The notes under the pieces: model-generated
Told to the model about the DNA's origin: nothing
Seen by the model: the letters and a program-made list of their open reading frames with translations, nothing else
Database searches by the model: none
Shown here: piece after piece, positions 44,240 to 52,828 of the stretch
Position numbering within the stretch: the first letter of the stretch is position 1
Layout: each line of letters opens with the position of its first letter
Translations under genes and position numbers: made by a program
Assembly: GCA_900548975.1 (NCBI GenBank)
Contig: URMS01000016.1
Location: 1 to 64,000 of the forward strand
DNA: 64,000 nt
Reading direction: 5' to 3'
Source of the DNA: an uncultured Porphyromonadaceae bacterium
GTDB lineage: Bacteria; Bacteroidota; Bacteroidia; Bacteroidales; Muribaculaceae

Positions 44240-45184
44240 ATGGACCCAAGAGAATCTAATCCTCTCCAATCTTACATAAACAATCGACTCGACACTGAGC
44301 AGTTCGAGGCATTCCGCACCGATGTAGATTCCACCGGCGACAACCGTCTCTGGCAACTTATGGGTGAATGCACTGCCACGTCGCCCTGCGAAGTAATGCC
44401 CGACGAAACACGCCGCCGCATTCTCAGCAATCTGCACCGCTACATTCTCAGGCGTCGTATAGCGCTGGGAGCACGAATAGCATGCGGAGTTGCCGCTCTG
44501 TGCGCCATTGTCTCTGTGACAGTGCTACTGGTGCCTGAACACCCGGCCATGCAGCCGGTATCGTTCAGCGTCAAGGCCGGCAGCAAAGGCGAGATAACCC
44601 TTTCCGACGGTACTGTCTGCCGGCTGAACTCCATGTCGACCCTTGTCAGCGACATGACATCGCCCGATTCGCGATCCATCACAATAACCGGCGAGGCATT
44701 CTTCGATGTAGCGCCCGATCCCGAGAGGCCGCTCACGGTCAAAGCCGGCGAAGTGTCCGTGACGGTGACGGGAACATCTTTTAACGTCAACGCCTACACC
44801 CCGGGAATAGTCGAGACATCGCTTGTAAGCGGTTCTGTGGTCATATCCTCCCCCGCCCTGCCCAAAAACTACGACCTTGCACCCGGCGAACAGGCGGTTG
44901 TCGATCTCTACAGCAAAACCGTTTCGATCCACACCTTCGACCCCGACCTTTCCACCGCATGGACACTCGACCGTCTTGTCTTCTACTCCGAGCCTCTCGA
45001 AGAGGTCATTGCGCGGATAGAACGATGGTACGGCATGGATATCGATCTCCAGCGCCCTGATATAGCAAAAGATATTCTTTCGGGCTCATACCACCGCGAA
45101 AGCATCGAAAATGTAATGCAGTCGCTGAGCAGCCAGTATGAGTTCAATTACCGCATAGACCGGGATAAAATCGTAATCTATTAA
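44240..45184 (+). CDS. FecR-family anti-sigma factor
   Basis: 314 residues. N-terminal cytoplasmic domain (1-75), one membrane span (about 79-102; ARIACGVAALCAIVSVTVLL), a FecR domain (about 110-205; VKAGSKGEITLSDGTVCRLN, ITGEAFFDVAPDPERPLTV, TGTSFNVNAY) and a C-terminal DUF4974-type domain (about 243-314; LVFYSEPLEEVIARIERWYG). It transmits the signal of the SusC N-terminal STN domain to the sigma factor. The intergenic gap to the sigma gene is 103 bp with no evident gene. Confidence 0.93.
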   Translation: MDPRESNPLQSYINNRLDTEQFEAFRTDVDSTGDNRLWQLMGECTATSPCEVMPDETRRRILSNLHRYILRRRIALGARIACGVAALCAIVSVTVLLVPEHPAMQPVSFSVKAGSKGEITLSDGTVCRLNSMSTLVSDMTSPDSRSITITGEAFFDVAPDPERPLTVKAGEVSVTVTGTSFNVNAYTPGIVETSLVSGSVVISSPALPKNYDLAPGEQAVVDLYSKTVSIHTFDPDLSTAWTLDRLVFYSEPLEEVIARIERWYGMDIDLQRPDIAKDILSGSYHRESIENVMQSLSSQYEFNYRIDRDKIVIY

Positions 45185-45212
45185 TTCTAAAACATAAGCA
45201 CCAATCACTATC

Positions 45213-48200
45213 ATGAGAACGACTCCAATTTTCAGGACGTGCATTCGGGCTGCGCGATTCGCGCTTGCCGCAATCGCCATTGCCCTCGTGGCTCCTGCCG
45301 CGCACGCCCAAAGCGAACCTGTGACCGTCGACATAAGCCGCGGCACAGTAAAACAGCTTTTCAAAAGCATCGAGAAACAGACTCCCTACACTTTCGTATA
45401 CCGCAACAATGTGGTCGACGACCGTGCATCGGTCGATGTGCACTGCCACGACAAAGCCTTGTCGGCACTCCTGTCGGAGGTCCTCTCGCCCATGGGTCTC
45501 AGCTACACACTCAACAACCGCACTATAACACTTGTGAAGGCTCCCCGTCCCAAAGGCGCCGACAATACCGCTGAAACCGGTGCAGCCATAGTCCGCGGCC
45601 GCGTCACCGACTCTTCGGGCGAAGCCGTGATAGGCGCATCGGTCACTGTCGACGGAGCCAGACGCGGTGTATCGACCGATATCGACGGCAACTTTGCCAT
45701 AGCCGCCTCTCCGGGTCAGACGCTGACCATATCGTGTGTAAGCTACAACACCGCCACGGTTAAGGTGACCGATGCCCGCGACATATCCGTCACCCTCACC
45801 GACAATGTCCGCCTTCTGGACGACGTTGTGGTGATAGGCTACGGCACCACCGACCGTAAACGCGTCACCACGGCCATAACATCGGTCAAGGCCGAGGATA
45901 TGCTTCACGGTGTCGGCGGTTCAACTATCGCCACAGCCATCAAGAGCAAAATACCCGGTCTTGTCATAGACAGCACCAACAACCCTAACGGCGTGCCTAC
46001 ATTCCAGCTCCGCGGTGTGGCATCGGTCAACGGCAGCTCGGGGCCGCTGATCGTTATCGACGGAGTCCCCGGCGGCGACCTCCGCTCCATCAATCAGGAC
46101 GATATCGAAAGCATCGACGTGCTCAAAGATGCATCGGCAGGTGCCATCTACGGCACACGTGCCGCCGGCGGCGTGATCATTGTCACCACGCGCAACAGCC
46201 GTAGCGGAGCCGTCAAAGTCACCTACTCCACCGAACTTAGCATAGACCATCTCCGCGACAAGCCCCGCATGCTCTCGGCCGACGAATACCGCACTGAGTT
46301 TGTGGAGCAGGGGTACGGCGCCGACTACGGATACGCCACCGACTGGTATGGCGAAATGATAAACGACAACGCCTTCTCCAACAAGCACACCGTAACACTC
46401 ACTGGCGGCAGCGACAAAGCCAACGTATATGCCTCGCTGATGTACGCCAACGACAACGGCATAATCAAGAAAAACTCCCGCACCGACTATTCGGGTCGAA
46501 TAAACGCCAACTTCAAGATACTACAGGACAAGGTGGAACTCGGCACACGTCTGCAGGTGCGGCGCACCGACCGCGTGAACCTTGGCGGGAACTCAGGTCT
46601 CTACACGGCAATGCAGGCCAATCCCACAATACCGCTGATGAACCCCGACAAGCCTTCGGACTACAATGTGGATTCCTACGGCCTGACAGGTACCAATACG
46701 AGCCCTGTCGCCGATATAATGTACCGCGACGCCAAAACCCACGACCAATGGATAACAGCTACCGGCTCGCTCAAATACCATGTCATACCCGGCCTCGATC
46801 TTATCGGCACCGCAAACATCGACCTGCGCGAAAGCCGCTCATGGGGCTGGTACGACCCGCGACACCGATCGATGGTCGATACGGCCAAGAACGGCAAAGG
46901 CACACACAGCTACAGCACCGACCGCTATAATTCCTACGAGGCCTACGCATCGTATAACAAGGATTTTCTTCGCCTGCACAACATCAATGCGGTCGCCGGC
47001 TGGAGTTTCTCCGAGAACTATGGCGACAGCTTCAGCGCCGACAACGCCGATTTCACTGTCGAGGGCATAGGTCCGTGGAACCTCGGCGAAGGATCGGACA
47101 TCAAGGACGGTCTCGCTTCCGTATCCTCGGGCAAGGACTCGCGCCAGCGCCTTCTGGCCATATTCGCCCGTGTAAACTACTCGTACGACGAACGCTATCT
47201 CTTCATGGCCTCCATCCGTCGTGAAGGTTCGTCGAAATTCGGCGCCTCGAACCGCTTCGGCAACTTCTGGGCCGTATCGGGCGGCTGGCGCATAAACCGC
47301 GAGAGCTTTCTCCGCGACCAACGCTGGCTCAACGATCTCAAGATCCGTATCGGGTATGGTGTAACCGGCAACAACGGCATATCGTCCGGTCTCTACACTC
47401 CGGTAGTAGGTTATTACGGCGATTTCCCTGTCAACGGCGAATGGATACACGCCTACGGCACCAAAGCATCGTTCAACCCCGACATAAAATGGGAACAGAA
47501 AAACGAATTCAACATCGGTTTCGACTTTGCCACATTCAACAGCCGCCTGTGGGGCCGCTTCGACTGGTATCACCGTCGCGTAAACGACCTGGTATATTCG
47601 GCTCTGGTTCCGCTGCCCGACTACATGTACGATCATTGCTATAAAAACATCGGTTCGCTCACAAATACCGGCTGGGAAGTAGAACTCGGAGGCACACCTG
47701 TAGACATCGCCGGGTTCCGCTGGAACACCACTATACGCGCTTTCGGCAACCGCTCGAAAATATCGCGCCTCGGCGATGAAGGCTCCTACATGAACTCGTC
47801 GTCGCTGCCCGCACCGGGCAGCCCGGGCAGCGTATCGCGCATATCGGCAGGTTCCGATATCGGCCGCTATTGGCTCTATCGCTTTGCAGGCTTCGATGAA
47901 AACGGCAAATGGCAGATCTACGACAACGAAAACAACGTCGTACCGGCCAATTCCACCTATCTCAAGGCCGAAAACCGCCACTACATGGGCAACGCCATCC
48001 CAAAAGTAATGCTGTCGTGGGACAACACTTTCACCTACCGTCAGTTCGACCTCTCGGTGCAGATGCATGCATGGCTCGATTTCGATATATACAACGCCAA
48101 CGCCATGTACAACGGCGTGCGCACCAAGACAGGCACAAATGTGCTCCGCGACTGGTACTTCGACCATCCTGAAGTAAAAGACGGCGATCACGTGCTCACC

Positions 48201-48458
48201 GACTACTTCATGGAAGACGGCACATTCCTCAAAATCGACGCCATAACACTGGGATATAACCTCATGCTGAAAAAATACACCAAATATGTGGATCGTGCCC
48301 GCTTCTATCTCACCGTACGTGATGTCGCCACATTCACCCACTACAGCGGATATAATCCCGAAGTAACCGCCACCGGACTCTTCCCCGGCACCGAAATGCC
48401 TAATATAGGCTATCCGCAGGCCCGACGCTACACTCTGGGCATACAGCTCAACTTCTAA
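45213..48458 (+). CDS. SusC/RagA-like TonB-dependent receptor with N-terminal signalling domain
   Basis: 1081 residues. After the signal peptide (to about residue 33, APAAHAQ) there is an STN domain (about 35-110; VDISRGTVKQLFKSIEKQ) that contacts FecR, a carboxypeptidase-regulatory-like domain (about 130-205; VRGRVTDSSGEAVIGASVTV), a TonB-box-like DDVVVIGYGTTDRK and a plug with the SusC signature (LRGVASVNGSSGPLIVIDGV, IDVLKDASAGAIYGTRAAGG). The barrel ends in ARRYTLGIQLNF. With the SusD gene 12 bp downstream it forms the glycan import complex. The STN domain implies trans-envelope sigma control. Confidence 0.96.
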   Translation: MRTTPIFRTCIRAARFALAAIAIALVAPAAHAQSEPVTVDISRGTVKQLFKSIEKQTPYTFVYRNNVVDDRASVDVHCHDKALSALLSEVLSPMGLSYTLNNRTITLVKAPRPKGADNTAETGAAIVRGRVTDSSGEAVIGASVTVDGARRGVSTDIDGNFAIAASPGQTLTISCVSYNTATVKVTDARDISVTLTDNVRLLDDVVVIGYGTTDRKRVTTAITSVKAEDMLHGVGGSTIATAIKSKIPGLVIDSTNNPNGVPTFQLRGVASVNGSSGPLIVIDGVPGGDLRSINQDDIESIDVLKDASAGAIYGTRAAGGVIIVTTRNSRSGAVKVTYSTELSIDHLRDKPRMLSADEYRTEFVEQGYGADYGYATDWYGEMINDNAFSNKHTVTLTGGSDKANVYASLMYANDNGIIKKNSRTDYSGRINANFKILQDKVELGTRLQVRRTDRVNLGGNSGLYTAMQANPTIPLMNPDKPSDYNVDSYGLTGTNTSPVADIMYRDAKTHDQWITATGSLKYHVIPGLDLIGTANIDLRESRSWGWYDPRHRSMVDTAKNGKGTHSYSTDRYNSYEAYASYNKDFLRLHNINAVAGWSFSENYGDSFSADNADFTVEGIGPWNLGEGSDIKDGLASVSSGKDSRQRLLAIFARVNYSYDERYLFMASIRREGSSKFGASNRFGNFWAVSGGWRINRESFLRDQRWLNDLKIRIGYGVTGNNGISSGLYTPVVGYYGDFPVNGEWIHAYGTKASFNPDIKWEQKNEFNIGFDFATFNSRLWGRFDWYHRRVNDLVYSALVPLPDYMYDHCYKNIGSLTNTGWEVELGGTPVDIAGFRWNTTIRAFGNRSKISRLGDEGSYMNSSSLPAPGSPGSVSRISAGSDIGRYWLYRFAGFDENGKWQIYDNENNVVPANSTYLKAENRHYMGNAIPKVMLSWDNTFTYRQFDLSVQMHAWLDFDIYNANAMYNGVRTKTGTNVLRDWYFDHPEVKDGDHVLTDYFMEDGTFLKIDAITLGYNLMLKKYTKYVDRARFYLTVRDVATFTHYSGYNPEVTATGLFPGTEMPNIGYPQARRYTLGIQLNF

Positions 48459-48470
48459 AATCATCCGACA

Positions 48471-50198
48471 ATGAAACTAATAAATACAGCCATAACAGCC
48501 GCACTGGCAGGGATCCTCCTGACAGCATGCGACCTCGAAGAAGTCAACTACACCGCCACTACTCCCGAGGCCTTCGCCACTACACCGGAGCGTGTAGACG
48601 CCTTAGTGGCGTGCGCATTCGTCGACCGCACAGTATTCCTTATCAACGAACGCTGGTTCGCACAGGAGTACAGCACCGACGAAATGATATGCCCCACCAA
48701 GACATCGGGCGACTGGTACGACGGCGGCCGCTATGCCCGCATGCACTACCATCAGTGGACGGTAAACGAAGAAATAATACGAAGTACCTACAACGGCGTG
48801 ATGCAGGGCGTGTCGCGCACCAACGAGGCGCTCACGTTCCTCGACCGTGTAAACTTCGAGGGCATAGGCCTCGACGAAAGTTACAAAACCGAGCAGGTTG
48901 CCCAGCTCCATACCCTCCTGGGCTGGTTCTACATGCGCGGCCTCGATTATTTCGGCGGTCTTCCCCTATATGTGGGCAATGATCACGGAGTGCGGCCTCG
49001 CTCTACAGCACGCGAGACCTTCGACCTCATAGAGTCTCTGTTCAAGGAAGGTATCGAAACTCTGCCGGCCAAGGTCGAGGGCGAAGCACAGAACGGCTTC
49101 CTCACTAAAGGCGCAGCCGCCACACTTCTGGCCGAGCTCTATTTCAACGCCGTTCCATATATAGGCGAGGAACGCTTCGACCAGGCTCTGAAACTATGCG
49201 AAGACATCATTGCAGGCGTATACGGCCCGTACGACCTCGACCCCACCTGGAACGGTATCTTCAGCTTCGACAACGATCGTTCGCCCGAAATGATATGGAC
49301 GGCCCCGTCGGAATACAACCATCCGAACTACGGCCAGTTCAGCTGGTGGTGGCAGCGCTCAATGCCCAAAAACTGCCGCGTGTACTTCGACAACACCTAC
49401 GTGGCAGCCGGTCAGAACGGCTTTTGCCTCGCGCCCTCCGAAAACCCCATGGGCGTGCTCTATACCAAAGCAAATCCTGAAATCAAACTCGGAAGCCCCT
49501 ACGGCAAACTCCACCGCAAGGATCTGCGCAAGCAGAACTACCGCTATCTTGGCAACAAAGAGTACGAAGGCATGTTCCTGTACGGACCTCTCGCCGGCCC
49601 CGACGGAGAGCCTGTGATGGGCAACAAGGAAGATCTCGGGCGCCAGGTGAACCTTATCGATGCCATGTATCAGTACACCAAATATCCCGTTCCCGACGAA
49701 AACACACCGTCGACAATACTTGCCGTAGACGAAAGCTGCGGAGTGAGACTGGTTAAATTCCCTATTCCCAACGATGCCGACCGCGAGCTGACCTGGAATG
49801 CCGACTTCCCCGGCGTGCGCCTGGCCGAAGTATATCTGATGCTCGCCGAGTGCCGCCTGCGCAAAGGCGACGGAGCAGGAGCAGCCGAACTTATCAACAA
49901 GGTTCGCGCCCGCAATTTCGCCGGCCGCGATGCCTATGCAATGAAAGCCGACATGGACATGTACGACATGGCCGACCAGTGGATGATAGAATTCCTCGGC
50001 GAAGGTCGCCGTCGCACCGACCTCATACGCATGGGTTTCTTCGTCCATGAGCCGTGGTGGGATCACGAACCGTCGCACGACGAACGTTTGAACCGCTATC
50101 CAATACCACACAATGCTTTGTCGGCCAACAACCTGCTCAAACAGAACCCGGGTTACGATGACGAAGGCAACGGCACTCTCACACCCGAAGAAATGTAA
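48471..50198 (+). CDS. SusD/RagB-like surface glycan-binding lipoprotein
   Basis: 575 residues. Lipoprotein signal LAGILLTACD with lipid-accepting cysteine at residue 20. The fold is helical with the SusD-typical segments TEQVAQLHTLLGWFYMRGLD, YFGGLPLYVG, and near the end LAEVYLMLAECRLRKG and EFLGEGRRRTDLIRMG. It covers the SusC barrel and delivers oligosaccharides. The pair are adjacent and of standard length; the ligand cannot be read from sequence. Confidence 0.95.
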   Translation: MKLINTAITAALAGILLTACDLEEVNYTATTPEAFATTPERVDALVACAFVDRTVFLINERWFAQEYSTDEMICPTKTSGDWYDGGRYARMHYHQWTVNEEIIRSTYNGVMQGVSRTNEALTFLDRVNFEGIGLDESYKTEQVAQLHTLLGWFYMRGLDYFGGLPLYVGNDHGVRPRSTARETFDLIESLFKEGIETLPAKVEGEAQNGFLTKGAAATLLAELYFNAVPYIGEERFDQALKLCEDIIAGVYGPYDLDPTWNGIFSFDNDRSPEMIWTAPSEYNHPNYGQFSWWWQRSMPKNCRVYFDNTYVAAGQNGFCLAPSENPMGVLYTKANPEIKLGSPYGKLHRKDLRKQNYRYLGNKEYEGMFLYGPLAGPDGEPVMGNKEDLGRQVNLIDAMYQYTKYPVPDENTPSTILAVDESCGVRLVKFPIPNDADRELTWNADFPGVRLAEVYLMLAECRLRKGDGAGAAELINKVRARNFAGRDAYAMKADMDMYDMADQWMIEFLGEGRRRTDLIRMGFFVHEPWWDHEPSHDERLNRYPIPHNALSANNLLKQNPGYDDEGNGTLTPEEM

Positions 50199-50220
50199 TA
50201 TCCTTAAAAAATAATAGTAC

Positions 50221-52704
50221 ATGAAAAAATTTTATTTCACTTTTGGAGCCATGCTTCTTGCCGGCAGCCTCGCCGCATCGGCACAGAGCAAGCTTAATCT
50301 CAGTGCACTCGAGGCGGTAAATGCCGTACATGCTGCCGCTTCCACGCCCGCAAAGGCCAAGGCTATGAGCGCCGTGAAAGTACCGGTATCCATCGGTCTC
50401 GTTCCCGGAGGCGATATCACAGCACTCAGCAGTATCGAAGGTCTGGAAATATCCAACCGTATCGGCGATGTAGTGCTCGCCACTGTACCCGTAAGCGGTC
50501 TCGAGGCTCTCGCCGATCTGGAAAATGTCCGCACCGTAGAATTCCCCGAAGAAGCAACACCCACAATGATGCATGCGCGCATCAGCACTTTCGCATCGAA
50601 AGTACAGGGCAACATCACACCAGAAGATGCCTCCGTGCGGCCTTTCACCAAGGGCTACCTCGGACGCGGAGTCGTTGTCGGGCTGCTTGACAACGGCATG
50701 GACCCGAACCATATATCGTTCTACAAAGCGCCCGACTTCAAGGAAACCCGCGTGAAACTGATAGTACAGTTCGATGCGTCGGGCCGCGAAGTCGCACGCT
50801 GGGACACTCCTGAGAAAATCAAGGCCTACACCACCGAAGACGAGGAAAATCCCGCACACCACGGCACGCATGTGCTCGGCATAATGAGCGGTGCCTTCAA
50901 CGGTGAGGGCGAATACGTCGATTACCAGTGGTACGAACGCGACTCCATCGAAGGCCGCAGCAACAAAGACCCGCAGGGACACGCCGAGCGAATCCGCGAC
51001 CATGCGCCGTCGGTATTCGGCGCCGGCTCCAAAGCACCCATACCCTACACCGGCATGGCGCCCGAAAGCGACATTGTAATATGTGTGGGTCCGCTGAACT
51101 CGAATACAGAACTCGCCTCGGCCAAAGCCATTCAGGAATATGCCCAGTCCGTAGGGCAACCTTCGGTCATAAACTTCTCGCTTGGCCAGAACTTCGGCTC
51201 CTGCGACGGTACCGACAACTTCAGCCGTGAAATTGCGAAAATTGGCGAAAAATCGATAGTATGTATATCGGCCGGCAACGATGGCAACAAATCGAACTGG
51301 GTATCGAAGACATTCGCCGCCGGCGATACCAAAGTCGCCACCATGCTTCAACCCAAAAAGAACGACACAAAAGCCCCCGGTGCCACTCTGGCCGGCACAT
51401 CGCTCGAGATATGGGGCGCGGACGAACGCCCGTTCACAGTACGCTTATTCATCTACGACAAGGACAAGGCCGCCGACGTGAAGCGCTATGACATAGGCGA
51501 ATTCGATGCACCGGGTTCCAAATACTTCGATACAGCCGACCGCGACGATGATGCTGTAGAAAGCTTTATCGGACTTATCAGCGCCACGGGCGAAGTCATG
51601 GCTCAGAACAACCGCTACGCCGTGAAGATCACCCTGCCCCACAATTTCGTATATCAGGACGATATAATCGACCCGGTGCTCGGCATAGAACTCGAGGGAC
51701 AGCCCGGACAACGTGTGGATCTTGCCTCAGACGTCGATGTGCTCAATCTCTACAACTATGGCGATGTCAACTACGTCAACGGCGACGGTTCGATGTCGAT
51801 CAACAACATGGCGTGCGCCAAAAATGTTTTCGCTGTAGCTGCAAACCTCAACCGCAACATCTACGGCAAGCTGCACCAGACCGACTACTCTACTTCGGGC
51901 ACTGTCGGCACAGCCACTCACACAGCAACTAATTTTGCCGTAATATCGGGCTACGGTAAGCTCGTCGACGGCCGCAGCCTTCCCTCCATAGCGGCTCCCG
52001 GCTACTATGTGGTATCGGCCCAGAGCCGTTACTATAATAACAAAAACTACACCGACTATATTGAGAAAACCACAGCCAAACCGGCCGAATACAAAGCTTC
52101 TAAATATGGCAACAACTCGGCAGTGGCAGAGTTCGGAGGCGACAAGTACTACTGGACGCTAATGAGCGGCACCTCGATGGCGTCGCCTGCCTTCGCCGGC
52201 ATCTGCGCCCTGTGGCTGGAGGCAAATCCCGCTCTTACCTACAAGGATATCGACGAAATACTGTCGAACACTGCATCGTTGCCCAAAATGAAAGGCTACG
52301 GTGTGGCACACGGCAACTATAAAGGCGGAGCCTGGGACGAGACCAACGCATCGGGCTTCGGCATAGAACACTACAACGCCAACAAGCACCGCTATGGCTA
52401 TGGTAACGTGAATGCCTTCGAAGGCATGAAGTATGTGCTGACACATGAGTTCTCGGGTGTTTCGACAGTCGGGGCCGAAGAAGGTTGCATCACAGTCGAC
52501 CGCCGTGGTAACGTGTTCGAAGCAGGCAGCGCAGAGGGTCGCGGAATACGTATGGCACTTGTATCGCTCACCGGTGTGACAGTTGCAGCTTCAAACGGTG
52601 ACGGCAACGCATCGCTCGATGCCTCGTCAGTGGCCAAAGGCATCTACATACTCACAGTATCGGACGGTGCCGGCAGTAAAAACCAGAAAGTGATTGTAAG
52701 ATAA
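50221..52704 (+). CDS. Secreted S8 (subtilisin-like) serine protease with type IX sorting domain
   Basis: 827 residues. Signal peptide (GAMLLAGSLAASAQ), a propeptide-like region (about 35-115) and the S8 catalytic domain with D157 (VVGLLDNGMD), H214 (HHGTHVLGIMSG) and S652 (MSGTSMASPAFAGI). The large gap between H and S is filled by a beta-rich insert (about 380-500), as in PA-type or lactocepin-like relatives. The last 70 residues (IRMALVSLTGVTVAASNGDG ... GIYILTVSDG) have the form of a type IX C-terminal sorting domain. It would be attached to or released from the cell surface. Position after SusD suggests a role in degrading glycoproteins. Confidence 0.88.
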   Translation: MKKFYFTFGAMLLAGSLAASAQSKLNLSALEAVNAVHAAASTPAKAKAMSAVKVPVSIGLVPGGDITALSSIEGLEISNRIGDVVLATVPVSGLEALADLENVRTVEFPEEATPTMMHARISTFASKVQGNITPEDASVRPFTKGYLGRGVVVGLLDNGMDPNHISFYKAPDFKETRVKLIVQFDASGREVARWDTPEKIKAYTTEDEENPAHHGTHVLGIMSGAFNGEGEYVDYQWYERDSIEGRSNKDPQGHAERIRDHAPSVFGAGSKAPIPYTGMAPESDIVICVGPLNSNTELASAKAIQEYAQSVGQPSVINFSLGQNFGSCDGTDNFSREIAKIGEKSIVCISAGNDGNKSNWVSKTFAAGDTKVATMLQPKKNDTKAPGATLAGTSLEIWGADERPFTVRLFIYDKDKAADVKRYDIGEFDAPGSKYFDTADRDDDAVESFIGLISATGEVMAQNNRYAVKITLPHNFVYQDDIIDPVLGIELEGQPGQRVDLASDVDVLNLYNYGDVNYVNGDGSMSINNMACAKNVFAVAANLNRNIYGKLHQTDYSTSGTVGTATHTATNFAVISGYGKLVDGRSLPSIAAPGYYVVSAQSRYYNNKNYTDYIEKTTAKPAEYKASKYGNNSAVAEFGGDKYYWTLMSGTSMASPAFAGICALWLEANPALTYKDIDEILSNTASLPKMKGYGVAHGNYKGGAWDETNASGFGIEHYNANKHRYGYGNVNAFEGMKYVLTHEFSGVSTVGAEEGCITVDRRGNVFEAGSAEGRGIRMALVSLTGVTVAASNGDGNASLDASSVAKGIYILTVSDGAGSKNQKVIVR

Positions 52705-52718
52705 TATTTTTTCAGAAT

Positions 52719-52813
52719 CGGAAGCCGGTAGCCCGCAGCGTGGATACTTTTGGGTTGGATGTTTTCAAAAGGATGAAATCAGATAACTTCCCGCTGCCTC
52801 CCACCGGCTTCCG
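52719..52813 (+). other. Long structured intergenic hairpin
   Basis: GGAAGCCGGT (52720-52729) pairs with ACCGGCTTCC (52803-52812), and GCAGCG (52735-52740) with CGCTGC (52792-52797); inside, CTTTTG and CAAAAG form a further short stem. The 95-base structure fills the gap between the protease and GH31 genes. It may attenuate or stabilise the transcript. No known riboswitch class is recognised. Confidence 0.45.
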
Positions 52814-52828
52814 AATTGTATACGCGAT

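Noticed and set aside
46839..48464. 541-residue frame antisense to susC
   Set aside because: Same cause; composition unlike a real protein.
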